The notes beneath the pieces are model-generated. The model was not told the DNA's origin. It did no database searches and was given only the letters and a program-made list of their open reading frames with translations. The translations under genes and the position numbers were made by a program. Positions 50,021-58,333 of a DNA stretch of 64,000 nt are shown here, one piece after another; position 1 is the stretch's first letter; the number at the start of each line of letters is the position of its first letter. The DNA comes from Rickettsia typhi (GTDB lineage: Bacteria > Pseudomonadota > Alphaproteobacteria > Rickettsiales > Rickettsiaceae), in contig CAMCMD010000005.1 of assembly GCA_945875975.1 (NCBI GenBank), forward strand, positions 1-64,000, given 5' to 3'.

Positions 50021-50647
50021 CTAAAATACCGAGCGCACAATATTTTGTGCCTTTCTAGGGGTCACTGGCCCTTCTTGTGGTGCAGCAGCGCTAGCGCCAG
50101 GCTTCTGACTAAGAAGACCATCTCTAAGTTCTTTTACTACCTGTTGAAGAGGAGGATTGCCTTCTGCTGCAGCAAATTGCACCTCTTGTTTTCCGCTCTT
50201 TAACATTTGTTGTTGATATACTTGAGCATCTAATCCATTTATTTGTATATTATTAGCAATTGCATATTGTATAGGATCTTTTGTAGCAGATCTATTAAGA
50301 GCTGTTATCCATCCTCCATTTTTAAACTCACGAGTAACAACTCTATCGTCGATATCGAATTTGGCTACTATCTCCACTTGCTTTGCGATCTCCTTCATGT
50401 TTTGTAAATTTTCTTTGGCAACATCTTTATAGTGTCCTTTCAATATATCAAACATACTTACCTCAGCATCGTTATGTTTGTTTTGTTGTGCTTGTAATTG
50501 TTCCTCTGATAAAATACCAGATGGATCAAATCCAGCCTTTTTCAACTGGTCTATTTTTTGGTCAATGATTGCTTCAATTTGGTGTTCACTAAGATCAGAA
50601 ACCATTTGATTCAGCGCGTTAGAATATTTTTCTAAGTTCCATGCCAA
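50021..50647 (-). CDS. C-terminal part of split kinase-like candidate effector
   Basis: 208 residues, only start available is TTG. It begins WNLEKYSNALNQMVSDLSEHQIEAIIDQKI, a helical segment of the sort that follows the kinase-like domain in several effectors of intracellular bacteria (end-of-domain helices with a DQKIDQLKKAGF motif). The rest is polar, Gln-rich and disordered, ending ARKAQNIVRSVF-like. It overlaps the preceding minus-strand gene by 29 bases in another frame and has no ribosome-binding site of its own. I read it as the 3' part of one gene broken by a single-base frame change, not a separate protein. Confidence 0.5.
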   Translation of the reverse strand: MAWNLEKYSNALNQMVSDLSEHQIEAIIDQKIDQLKKAGFDPSGILSEEQLQAQQNKHNDAEVSMFDILKGHYKDVAKENLQNMKEIAKQVEIVAKFDIDDRVVTREFKNGGWITALNRSATKDPIQYAIANNIQINGLDAQVYQQQMLKSGKQEVQFAAAEGNPPLQQVVKELRDGLLSQKPGASAAAPQEGPVTPRKAQNIVRSVF

Positions 50648-51401
50648 ACTGAACTAAGCGCTCGCTTTGTACAAGATCACTTATAATTGATTCAAAATTT
50701 TGATAAAACTTCATAAAAGATCTTCCATGATCAATTTTAACAGCTTTGCAAGACTCAGCAAATTGCAACATAGGTCTACCAGTTTTTTTACTCACTTCAA
50801 AAATTTGCTCACCATCTGGAACTATCAATATATTCTCATGGTTAGCGTCGGCTTCACTAAGTATATGACAAGCAGCAAAAACTTTCTCCATACCTTGTAT
50901 ATCTTTTAATGTTTTACCCCCAGTGTATTTTGGTATCTCATCACGCTTGACAGAACTAGCAAATACGCCCAAATCCTTTGCATTTTCAAAATATTTGTAA
51001 CGAACATAAAGTAACTCTGGACGCGCCGCATCTGCTGTAACAAGCTGCACTTTTGGTGCTTGGTCGTGCAACAAAAATTGATACATTGTTCCAGCAATTA
51101 ACTCTTGCACACAGTCACCTCTACTATCAGAATCGTTCGGTGTTTCACAATCACTATCTTTTTTATAAAATTGTTTTAAAAGAAATTTTTTACCACTGTT
51201 TATCTCTGTTGCAATATAACCACGGCTATATCCACCTGCTTTTAAACCTTTGTACTGAAATGCCGCTTCCTCAAGTACTGCTTTATCTCTTAAACTTGCG
51301 TTTACTACTTCCGCTGCTTCTTTTTGATTTATATGAGATTTATCTATTTCTGATCTTTGATCAATTGGGTGAATTTTATGATCATCATCTGCCTTAGCCA
51401 T
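50619..51401 (-). CDS. Kinase-like domain candidate effector, N-terminal part
   Basis: About 260 residues from the ATG at 51401 (a TTG 12 bases upstream is also in frame). It has a protein/lipid-kinase-like outline: beta strand with lysine in KKFLLKQFYK (K76), an alpha-C-like Glu in CVQELIAGTMYQFLL (E100), a catalytic-loop-like DANHENILI (D185, N190) and a metal-binding VKIDHGRSF (D224, in place of DFG). This resembles DHG-type kinase effectors known from Legionella. No signal peptide. Acidic, polar N terminus. The frame ends at ERLVQFGMELRKIF, and a sensible continuation exists in the adjacent frame. Activity and secretion are inferred. Confidence 0.55.
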   Translation of the reverse strand: MAKADDDHKIHPIDQRSEIDKSHINQKEAAEVVNASLRDKAVLEEAAFQYKGLKAGGYSRGYIATEINSGKKFLLKQFYKKDSDCETPNDSDSRGDCVQELIAGTMYQFLLHDQAPKVQLVTADAARPELLYVRYKYFENAKDLGVFASSVKRDEIPKYTGGKTLKDIQGMEKVFAACHILSEADANHENILIVPDGEQIFEVSKKTGRPMLQFAESCKAVKIDHGRSFMKFYQNFESIISDLVQSERLVQFGMELRKIF

Positions 51402-51507
51402 ATTTCTAGTCAAATTAGTTATATATAATATAATGTGCTATATTTCTTATAAATGCTAGTGAAGATCAGAAATTTTAGCCCCTTCCGTATTTTCCATGGT
51501 TTGTATG

Positions 51508-51606
51508 TAAATAGCGTCTTAAGAAAATAAACTAGTCAATATCAACCACAAGATAAAAGAATACACTTATGAATCTCTTCAAGCCCCAACATTTCAAATA
51601 CGACAT
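51508..51606 (+). repeat. Copy B of the 100-base dispersed repeat
   Basis: Same sequence family as 40447-40545, here 85 bases before the IS630 relic. Stop codons interrupt the start of the frame, but NKLVNINHKIKEYTYESLQ is open. It shows that the two mobile-element scars share a source. Confidence 0.6.
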
Positions 51607-51690
51607 AATTATACTCAGTCTGAAAAAGAAATTGCTGCTATAGATTAAAGTTTGTGATACGTAGGAATAAAAAATTTACAAGCAAATTTT

Positions 51691-51987
51691 TTAACAGCAG
51701 AAGAAAGATTATCTTTAGTAAAAAGCCATAAGCTAAAAAAAAGATAAAATAAAGTTTATACTGTTATCTAATGACGGCTAAAATTATCAGCAAATATCAA
51801 AGTATTATTTTGGGATGATCAAACTTTAAGAAATCATTGGAAAGATTATGAATCTGGTGGGATAAAATCTCTATTAAATTTTGATTATGCAGGACGTTCA
51901 ACCAAATTGTCTAAATTTGAATACGAAGAATTAGAAGCTCATTTATCAGAAAACTCTTATCTTATATCGTACCAAATAAATTAATTT
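51691..51987 (+). pseudogene. IS630-family transposase relic (N-terminal part)
   Basis: Frame 1 reads LTAEERLSLVKSHKLKKR, then a stop; the adjacent frame continues IKFILLSNDG, stop, NYQQISK; frame 1 resumes with VLFWDDQTLRNHWKDYESGG and IKSLLNFDYAGRSTKLSKFEYEELEAHLSENSYL. This is the helix-turn-helix N terminus of IS630-type transposases. At least two frame changes and one in-frame stop break it, and the DDE catalytic domain is absent. The whole gap 51402-52050 is otherwise non-coding: repeat copy B precedes the relic and a hairpin follows it. Confidence 0.75.
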
Positions 51988-52037
51988 TACCACTTCCTGT
52001 TTAAAATCCGATATAAGAATTTAAATAGGAAATGGTA
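51988..52037 (-). terminator. Hairpin at the end of ialB
   Basis: TACCACTTCCTGTTTAAA (51988-52005) pairs with TTTAAATAGGAAATGGTA (52020-52037) at 16 of 18 positions, loop 14 bases, 14 bases after the ialB stop. It may alternatively be the IS630 element end, as the relic finishes at its edge. An overlapping pair CTTATATCG/CGATATAAG is nested in the same region. Confidence 0.5.
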
Positions 52038-52050
52038 TCTTAACTACAAA

Positions 52051-52590
52051 TTATTTAAGGTAGTTCAATCCTTCTTCAAGGCCTTTTATTGATATTGGTA
52101 AACTAAGTTGTTTACCTTCGAGGTTCATAAAAGCCACTACATTCTCAGAATTTGAAAACAAAGCTTTTAAATCTGCATTAGAAAGAGGAACCACTGCTTG
52201 ACATCCACCTGCAATACATGTGGTGTACTTGCCCGGAGCAATTAGTTTTTTGGAGCTTATTATAGAAGTACCAGCTTCAATTCTTACTCCAAGTGGCAAA
52301 GTCTGAATAAGCTTTAATTCCTGCTTAGGACCAAAATAGCCTATTTGGAATAAAGCCACAGGTTGCTGAGTCTTATCTTCCTGGGTAACATTGATTTGCT
52401 GATTTAACAAGCACACTTCAGGAGCTTTTGTTTTTTCATCCGCTGGTGTACAAGAAACTTGCCAATCTCCAAATTTCTTACCATCAGTTTTAGCGGCAGA
52501 AGCAATATTTAACTTTGAAAAAGTAAATACCGCAGTTACTATTAGTAAACCTAGTATTACGAATGTAAGTTGTTTCGCGTTTGTTTTCAT
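52051..52590 (-). CDS. ialB: Invasion-associated locus B (IalB) family protein
   Basis: 179 residues with an N-terminal membrane helix or signal sequence (about 9-32, ending NIASAA). The IalB signature is visible: KKFGDWQVSCTP at about residue 38, CLLNQQIN, VRIEAGTSIISSKK, the Cys pair TTCIAGGCQAVVPL and a hydrophobic VVAFMNLEG. IalB was named in Bartonella for erythrocyte invasion, but the family is widespread in alphaproteobacteria, where its job is unclear. Probably periplasmic. Followed by a hairpin terminator. Confidence 0.85.
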   Translation of the reverse strand: MKTNAKQLTFVILGLLIVTAVFTFSKLNIASAAKTDGKKFGDWQVSCTPADEKTKAPEVCLLNQQINVTQEDKTQQPVALFQIGYFGPKQELKLIQTLPLGVRIEAGTSIISSKKLIAPGKYTTCIAGGCQAVVPLSNADLKALFSNSENVVAFMNLEGKQLSLPISIKGLEEGLNYLK

Positions 52591-52638
52591 GATTATTTAT
52601 CTAAAATTTAAATACTTAAACTAATATGGCAAGATTTA

Positions 52639-52714
52639 TGGTGGGCGATGACAGATTCGAACTGCCGACCGTCTCGGTGTAAACGAGATGCTCTACCAGC
52701 TGAGCTAATCGCCC
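52639..52714 (-). tRNA. tRNA-Val (UAC)
   Basis: 76 bases with CCA encoded at 52641-52639. Acceptor GGGCGAT pairs with ATCGCCC exactly; D arm GCTC/GAGC; anticodon stem TCTCG/CGAGA with loop TTTACAC, anticodon TAC; T arm CGGCAGTTCGAATCTG-like. Partner of the ValRS encoded at 11.1-13.6 kb. Confidence 0.97.
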
Positions 52715-52839
52715 TAAAAACTTGCCTGCATAATATGCACTAATTTTTTAAAAGAATCAAGTCTTTTATCGTTAATATATTGATTTAGCCCGTTTCTCAT
52801 CTATCGTGTAAAATGAAGTCAATAAATAACAAGTAATTA

Positions 52840-54582
52840 ATGAAGAAAATCCTTAACTTAATTGATTCAATCGTTGATCATAAAATATCTCTAAAAGAGC
52901 TGTACTTTTCTCTAACTACATGGTTTGGTTTACTAGTATTATTTCTTGGTTTTACAACTAAGTTTCATACCACATTATTAGTTGCAAACTTAATAATAGC
53001 CCTTTATTTTTACTTAATAATAATACTCATCACTAACCGCATCCTTCTTTCTGGGTTTTCAACCCTTCTATTGGCAGTTTCATTTGATTACATGAAGCTA
53101 ATAAAATGGCAATTCTTGATGCAAGAATTATCTGCTGCAGATTTTTTTATGCTTAAACTGTTAATAAACCATGGTCTTATGAGACTTATTTATGAATATG
53201 CAACTAAAGAAATCTACTTAATATTTGTACTATTATTGATTAATTTTATTTTGCTTTGGAATAAATTTGATACTTTCCTTGATAAGCAACGCCTAGGGAG
53301 CAAAAACTTTTATGCATTAAGATTAGTATCTTTTGGTGTAGCAATTCTGCTTAGTTCAAAGCTCTTTGAAATAGCTTTCGACAAAAAATCATATTTCCAT
53401 TTAGCAATTGAGTCGATAAAGAATGAAACCAAAGAGTATCCAAGAAAAGTCTATGGGCCATTTGCTGACATAATATTTACTATTCAAGATATTTATATAG
53501 ATCCTAAAGCAGGAGCAATTGACGAAAGCCTAATACTAGATAAAGTAGAAAAAGAGAAAAACATACCTGTTACAAACAAAGATGATCTGCCTGATATAGT
53601 AGTCATTCTCAACGAATCAGTATTTGACCCTAGTAAGCTAGATTACGATTTTGCAGACAAACTAAAATTTGAATTTTTTCAAAATGGAAAATATACAAAA
53701 TATAGCGGAATATTAAATGTCAATACATTTGGTGGCAGCTCGTGGATAAGTGAATATGAAATTAATACCGGGGTACCACATAAGTCATTCGCTGGACCTA
53801 GCTACATGCCCTTTATCACTCTCGTTCCACATACAAATAACTCCATCATGTCTTACCTAAGGTCTATAGGTTATAGAGTTGAGGTTCTATATCCAGTGGA
53901 CAAGAATTTTTCTCTAGCTATGGATGCTTACACAAAGCTTGGTTCTCATGAGATTACTGACATTTACGAGTACGGATTTGAACCAGAAAGTTGGGGACAT
54001 ATACCAGATAAAATGATTGGCGATATGATCATCGATGCCCTCGATCGAAACCCAGAAAAACCTAAATATCTTTTTGCAGCCACTATGCTTAATCACGGTC
54101 CTCATTCAAGCTTTTTCCCTGACAATATAGGTTGCAGTCTCTCAATGAACGATCAGTTATGTTCGAAGCTTAATGATTACATTGCAAGGCTAGCAAAAAC
54201 AAACGAAGACCAACTGGACTTAATTGAAAAATTAATGAAACGCAAAAAGAAAACTATAATTGTAAATTTTGGTGATCATCTACCTTCTTTTGAAGGTTTT
54301 TCAACGCAACTTAGATTTACTAGAGACATAAAAAATTATTTCAAAACTTTCTATAATGTAAATACAAATTTTGATATTAAAGATGAGTCGAAATATCCGG
54401 CACTTGACATAACTTTTATTCCCGGACTACTTCTTGATATAGCAAAAATAAATAATAATTCTTTCTATAAGGCCAATTCATTTATCAGAAAGAATTGCAA
54501 CGGTCAAATTGCCGGTTGCACGGAGAACAATAAGCTGCTTGAAAGCTACAAAAGCCTGATTGTTAAGCAGCTTGATTTTTGA
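52840..54582 (+). CDS. Membrane sulfatase-fold transferase (LtaS/OpgB-like)
   Basis: 580 residues. Five hydrophobic segments occupy residues 25-185, followed by a large extracytoplasmic alkaline-phosphatase/sulfatase domain. Motifs of the phosphoglycerol or phosphoethanolamine transferase group are present: VVILNESVFDPS (metal Glu), NTFGGSSWISEYEINTG (nucleophile region, Ser at the usual Thr position), LNHGPHSSFF and IVNFGDHLPSFEG (metal Asp/His). It may modify periplasmic glucans, lipid A or another glycolipid; substrate unknown. Placed alone between tRNA-Val and the converging znuB. Confidence 0.75.
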   Translation: MKKILNLIDSIVDHKISLKELYFSLTTWFGLLVLFLGFTTKFHTTLLVANLIIALYFYLIIILITNRILLSGFSTLLLAVSFDYMKLIKWQFLMQELSAADFFMLKLLINHGLMRLIYEYATKEIYLIFVLLLINFILLWNKFDTFLDKQRLGSKNFYALRLVSFGVAILLSSKLFEIAFDKKSYFHLAIESIKNETKEYPRKVYGPFADIIFTIQDIYIDPKAGAIDESLILDKVEKEKNIPVTNKDDLPDIVVILNESVFDPSKLDYDFADKLKFEFFQNGKYTKYSGILNVNTFGGSSWISEYEINTGVPHKSFAGPSYMPFITLVPHTNNSIMSYLRSIGYRVEVLYPVDKNFSLAMDAYTKLGSHEITDIYEYGFEPESWGHIPDKMIGDMIIDALDRNPEKPKYLFAATMLNHGPHSSFFPDNIGCSLSMNDQLCSKLNDYIARLAKTNEDQLDLIEKLMKRKKKTIIVNFGDHLPSFEGFSTQLRFTRDIKNYFKTFYNVNTNFDIKDESKYPALDITFIPGLLLDIAKINNNSFYKANSFIRKNCNGQIAGCTENNKLLESYKSLIVKQLDF

Positions 54583-54606
54583 ACAACTTAACATCTACCT
54601 TGAACT

Positions 54607-55380
54607 TTATTTAAAATATAAAATGTTTATGACAACATGAACGAAAAGATAAATGGCTCCGCCACACAAAATTACAACTGGAGCAAATGGTAAATCAGCA
54701 TAAAACGACAATAAAATTCCGGAACAGTTCATCATAATAGCAAAAAAGATCGCCAACCAAATCATCATTGTTGGTGTTTTAGACGTTAGGCGTGCAATCA
54801 TAGCAGGTATCAGTATCATACTAGTAACCAATAGTGCCCCTACAATTTTTATAGTCGCAATTATCGCAAACGATAAAATTGATAAAAAGAGAAGCTCGAG
54901 TATTTTTACAGATATTCCTTTTGAATGAGCTATGTCCCTGCTCAGGATTGTTAAAATAAGCTGACGAAATGATATTATCAAAAAGACAGAAGTAACAGTT
55001 AGAATTATACATAATCTAACCACATCTTCACTGGTTGCTCCAATTATATCACCAAAAAACAAGCTATTAAAATTAAAACGACCAGGAAAAATATTAGCTA
55101 ATACCAGCGCCAGTGAAATCATAACACTTGAAGCCAAGCCAATCGCAGCATTATTACCTGACTTGGTTTTCATCTTAAAAACCAGTAAAGCAAAAAACAA
55201 TGTGTTGACGATGCCAGCGTATATAATTGGCAATCCAGCAATTACGCTGACTGCTAGTGCCAACATACTAGCGTGGGATAGACCTTCACCGAAGTACACA
55301 TAACGCTTCCACAGAACAAAGCAGCCAAGCGGAGCGAAGATCAAACCTATTAAAATAGATACAAATATTATAATTTCCAT
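54607..55380 (-). CDS. znuB: Zinc/manganese ABC transporter permease (ZnuB-like)
   Basis: 257 residues, about eight helices, ABC-3 family. Typical segments: FAPLGCFVLWKRYVYFGEGLSHASMLA (start), GDIIGATSEDVVRL, and GALLVTSMILIPAMIARL. It forms the membrane channel for Zn2+ (or Mn2+) uptake with ZnuC, whose stop is 3 bases upstream. A substrate-binding ZnuA is not in the window. Confidence 0.92.
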   Translation of the reverse strand: MEIIIFVSILIGLIFAPLGCFVLWKRYVYFGEGLSHASMLALAVSVIAGLPIIYAGIVNTLFFALLVFKMKTKSGNNAAIGLASSVMISLALVLANIFPGRFNFNSLFFGDIIGATSEDVVRLCIILTVTSVFLIISFRQLILTILSRDIAHSKGISVKILELLFLSILSFAIIATIKIVGALLVTSMILIPAMIARLTSKTPTMMIWLAIFFAIMMNCSGILLSFYADLPFAPVVILCGGAIYLFVHVVINILYFK

Positions 55381-55383
55381 AAA

Positions 55384-56082
55384 TTAGTGTTTATGATCGT
55401 GAGTATGAATATAAACTCCAATTTCGGATAGAGCATTTTTAAAGGCACTATTACTATCGATGTCCGTCGGTTTGCCACTACAACAAACATGGCCATTCAG
55501 ACAAATAACTTGGTCAGAATTTTTCATTACAGTAAACAAATCATGTGAAATCATAAAAATCGTTATGCCGAATTTATTCTTTAACTCTGCTAACATTTTA
55601 TAAAATTCCTGTTGACTCACAACGTCTAGATATTGCGTCGGCTCATCCAGAATTATCAAATCCGGTTTACTAATTATAGTTCCAGCAAGAAGAATCTTCT
55701 GCAATTGCCCTCCAGATATTTCTGAAATATCTTTATTTTTTATTTCATCGAAATCTACAAAATAAGATAAAGCAAAGTCTTCTGATATTGTCTTATGATG
55801 CGATAAAATTTCTAGCAGACCTTTTACAGTCATAGGAATTGCAAAGCTTAAATCTAAACTTTGTGGCACATAACCAATACGCAAATCTTTTGCAATTATT
55901 AATTCGCCGCTATCATATGACTCAAGACCCAATATAATTTTAGCCAAGGTAGTTTTACCCACTCCATTTTGACCAATTAAAGTGGTAATCTCACCCTTGT
56001 TTAATTTAAAACTTATCCCCTCAACTACAGTATGGTTGCCGAATTTTTTTGATAAAGATTTGAATTCAACGAGTGGTGTCAT
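55384..56082 (-). CDS. znuC: Zinc/manganese ABC transporter ATPase (ZnuC-like)
   Basis: About 232 residues from the Met at 56082; a Met ten codons earlier would extend into a hairpin and is less likely. Walker A GQNGVGKT, signature ISGGQLQK, Walker B LIILDEPTQYLD and switch His in MISHDLFTV are all present. The C terminus is His-rich (YIHTHDHKH), as in many zinc transporter ATPases. Drives metal import with ZnuB downstream. Confidence 0.92.
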   Translation of the reverse strand: MTPLVEFKSLSKKFGNHTVVEGISFKLNKGEITTLIGQNGVGKTTLAKIILGLESYDSGELIIAKDLRIGYVPQSLDLSFAIPMTVKGLLEILSHHKTISEDFALSYFVDFDEIKNKDISEISGGQLQKILLAGTIISKPDLIILDEPTQYLDVVSQQEFYKMLAELKNKFGITIFMISHDLFTVMKNSDQVICLNGHVCCSGKPTDIDSNSAFKNALSEIGVYIHTHDHKH

Positions 56083-56100
56083 AAAAATTAAGCAAAGTAA

Positions 56101-56144
56101 ATCTGATATCATTCTCTAAGAAGATTAAGAGGATGATATCAGAT
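56101..56144. promoter_or_regulatory. 17-bp inverted repeat upstream of znuC
   Basis: ATCTGATATCATTCTCT (56101-56117) against AGAGGATGATATCAGAT (56128-56144), one G-T wobble, 10-base loop. It lies between the 17 kDa antigen stop and the znuC start, 18 bases before the latter. It may terminate the antigen transcript or, given its symmetry and place, be a metal-responsive operator. Confidence 0.55.
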
Positions 56145-56170
56145 CACCTAATATTTGTATAGGGTTGTTG

Positions 56171-56641
56171 TTATTGGACTATTTTCCAATGACCATCTGC
56201 TTGGCGACAAGCCTTACCATAGGCTTTGTGTTTTTCACCACCAACTACGATTTCTTGCTGATATTCACGGCAATATTGGCCACTTTCTCTGAAAGTCTTC
56301 GTTGGAGTTATATAACCATGATTACCACTATCTGGGTTGTTCCACTCTACACTACTGCCAGAAGGAGAAAACTCAAGCGCTTGATGCGAGCTTTTTTCCA
56401 GCATTAGCTTATCGTGCTCATCCATTGTTTTGCCAATTTGACCGCCAATTAGAGCTCCTGCAAGTGCACCCACTCCAACAGCGACAAGTTTGCCCTCTCC
56501 TCCACCAAATTGAGAACCAAGCAAACCACCAGCAAGCCCCCCCATCAAAGTCCCTCCGCCTTGCTTATTCATTTGTCCATTACAAGCAACCATCGAAATT
56601 GACACGACAGTAATTAATAATAAATTTGCTATTTTTTTCAT
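56171..56641 (-). CDS. 17 kDa-type surface antigen lipoprotein
   Basis: 156 residues from the ATG at 56641, which has a good GGAGGAG (56650-56656); an upstream in-frame start would spoil the signal. Lipobox SMVAC makes Cys20 of this form the lipidated residue. A glycine-zipper stretch (GGGTLMGGLAGGLLGSQFGGG...GALAGALIGGQIG) is followed by the C-terminal CREYQQEIVVGG and ACRQADGHWKIV, the standard layout of the rickettsial 17 kDa antigen (Rickettsia surface antigen/OmpA-type 2TM glycine zipper). Outer-membrane lipoprotein of unknown function. Confidence 0.92.
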   Translation of the reverse strand: MKKIANLLLITVVSISMVACNGQMNKQGGGTLMGGLAGGLLGSQFGGGEGKLVAVGVGALAGALIGGQIGKTMDEHDKLMLEKSSHQALEFSPSGSSVEWNNPDSGNHGYITPTKTFRESGQYCREYQQEIVVGGEKHKAYGKACRQADGHWKIVQ

Positions 56642-56737
56642 AAAAACTTCTCCTCCGAGGTACAAAAAATTGACATTAATTTCTTAGATACTAGTATAAT
56701 AAACACTTAGCTAGTATATTGCAAATAAATTACTCTC

Positions 56738-57601
56738 ATGTTAGGGCTTAAAGAAAACGACTTAATCAAATCTGCATCATATGCGTCTGTTGTAGTTGCC
56801 TTCATAATCCTATCAATAAAAAGCTATGGTTGGCTTGCAACTGAATCACAGTCTATACTAGCCTCTCTTATCGATTCACTACTAGATATTTCCTCTTCAT
56901 TTATTAATTTAATTGCGATCAGAATTGCCCTGGCTCCTCCAGATGATAACCATAGATTCGGTCATGGTAAATTCCAAGATCTATCAATATTCTCGCAATC
57001 TATATTTTTTTTGATATCATGTTTATTTACTCTTTTCTCTTCAAGCAAAGCTTTGTACCTAAGAGATATTCCACAAAATGCTGAACTCGGCGTAGACGCA
57101 ATGTATTTATGTGTTTTTCTAACACTTGTTTTAGTTATATATCAAAGCTTTGTAATTAAAAAAACTGGCTCAAAAATTATTGCAGCTGATAAAATACACT
57201 ATTTTTCAGATTTTATAAGCAACCTAGCCGTTGTTGTTTCACTATATTTAAGCGTGGCATTTTGGTATATTGACGCCTTAGTAGGGATAGGCATTTCACT
57301 ATATATACTATATGCATCTTACCAACTTTTTAGAGATGCGATTCGCAACCTAGCAGATGAAGAATTTGCCGACGATGATCGTGAAAGAATTTTACAAATT
57401 ATTAACGCTTTCCCGGAAGCGAAGGGAGCTCATGAGCTAAAAACTAGGTCTGCCGGTGACAAACCTTTTATTCAATTTCATCTAGAAATGGATGGAAATT
57501 TATCTCTACTTGAAGCCCATAACATTTCAGATCAAATAGCTGCTGAATTAATAAAGCATTTCCCTAAGGCTGAGATTATAATTCACCAAGATCCTGTCTA
57601 A
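56738..57601 (+). CDS. fieF: Cation diffusion facilitator (FieF-like) exporter
   Basis: 287 residues, six membrane helices and a cytosolic C-terminal domain. Metal site residues match FieF: SLIDSLLDISSS (two Asp) in helix 2 and KIHYFSDFISN (His, Asp) in helix 5; HRFGHGKFQ supplies the second site. The C-terminal domain has FIQFHLEMDGNLSLLEAHNISDQI. It expels Zn2+ or Fe2+ using proton exchange. Divergent from the 17 kDa antigen; znuCB next door would import zinc, so the three genes could balance metal levels. Confidence 0.9.
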   Translation: MLGLKENDLIKSASYASVVVAFIILSIKSYGWLATESQSILASLIDSLLDISSSFINLIAIRIALAPPDDNHRFGHGKFQDLSIFSQSIFFLISCLFTLFSSSKALYLRDIPQNAELGVDAMYLCVFLTLVLVIYQSFVIKKTGSKIIAADKIHYFSDFISNLAVVVSLYLSVAFWYIDALVGIGISLYILYASYQLFRDAIRNLADEEFADDDRERILQIINAFPEAKGAHELKTRSAGDKPFIQFHLEMDGNLSLLEAHNISDQIAAELIKHFPKAEIIIHQDPV

Positions 57602-57629
57602 CAATTTCTTATATAAATCTCTAAAGCTC

Positions 57630-58112
57630 ATGGCAAATTCTGATTTTAATAATTTTTATATGCAAACAGCTCTAGATGAAGCTTATATGGCATACTCAGA
57701 GGGAGAAGTTCCTGTTGGTTGTGTTATAGTAGACCGCCTTACTAAAACAATAATTTCTAGAGCACACAACATGTCGCAGCAAAACCGCAATCCAAATTTA
57801 CACGCTGAAATGATTGCCCTTGATATTGCTTGCAAAAAAAATAATAATAAAAATTTATCAAATTGTGATATATATGTTACTCTAGAACCTTGCACGATGT
57901 GTGCGAGTGCTATTTCCAACGCAAGAATATCACGAATGTACTATGCTGCCTCTGATACAAAACAAGGAGCAGTAGAAAATGGCGTAAGATTTTATACAAC
58001 TAGCTCTTGTTTTTATAGACCTGAGATTTACTCCGGCCTACAAAGAGTTGAATCGGAAGCAATTATCACAAGCTTTTTTAGCAAATTACGAGAAAATAAA
58101 CAAGATGTTTAA
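57630..58112 (+). CDS. tadA: tRNA-specific adenosine deaminase
   Basis: 160 residues. Zinc site H58-A-E60 (NPNLHAEMIAL) and C88-x2-C91 (TLEPCTMCASAI), with TadA-like ISNARISRMYYAASDTKQGAVENG. It converts A34 to inosine in tRNA-Arg(ACG). It starts 28 bases after the CDF gene and probably shares its message; a strong terminator follows. Confidence 0.93.
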   Translation: MANSDFNNFYMQTALDEAYMAYSEGEVPVGCVIVDRLTKTIISRAHNMSQQNRNPNLHAEMIALDIACKKNNNKNLSNCDIYVTLEPCTMCASAISNARISRMYYAASDTKQGAVENGVRFYTTSSCFYRPEIYSGLQRVESEAIITSFFSKLRENKQDV

Positions 58113-58163
58113 TAAATTTGATGACATCTAGATGAAGAAGATTTTTATAGAACTTTCTTTAAA

Positions 58164-58207
58164 AACAAGGCATATTCTAGTACCTAGCTTGTATGCTTTG
58201 TTTTTTT
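58164..58207 (+). terminator. Rho-independent terminator after tadA
   Basis: AACAAGGCATA (58164-58174)/TATGCTTTGTT (58192-58202), one G-T wobble, 17-base loop, then five T. Confidence 0.85.
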
Positions 58208-58274
58208 GAAGCGCGAGAGGTACCATGAACTGGTGGTGTTTCTCTCCTAGCTTGACGCTCAACCTCAAAATAGC

Positions 58275-58304
58275 AAAACAGATATCAGGGTTAATCGGTA
58301 TCTG
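58275..58304 (-). terminator. Probable terminator after pnp
   Basis: On the minus strand CAGATA (58304-58299) and TATCTG (58284-58279) flank a 14-base loop and are followed by TTTT, 30 bases after the pnp stop. Confidence 0.6.
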
Positions 58305-58333
58305 CTTTGTTATTACCACCCACGTGTACTATA

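Noticed and set aside
50619..50647. Programmed frameshift joining the two kinase-like parts
   Set aside because: No slippery heptamer or downstream structure is obvious; simple mutation or sequencing error is more likely.
56083..56112. Longer znuC start
   Set aside because: It would overlap the 17-bp inverted repeat and add a hydrophobic leader not found in ABC ATPases.
58128..58319. 63-codon minus-strand frame between tadA and pnp
   Set aside because: It spans two terminators and shows no protein-like pattern.
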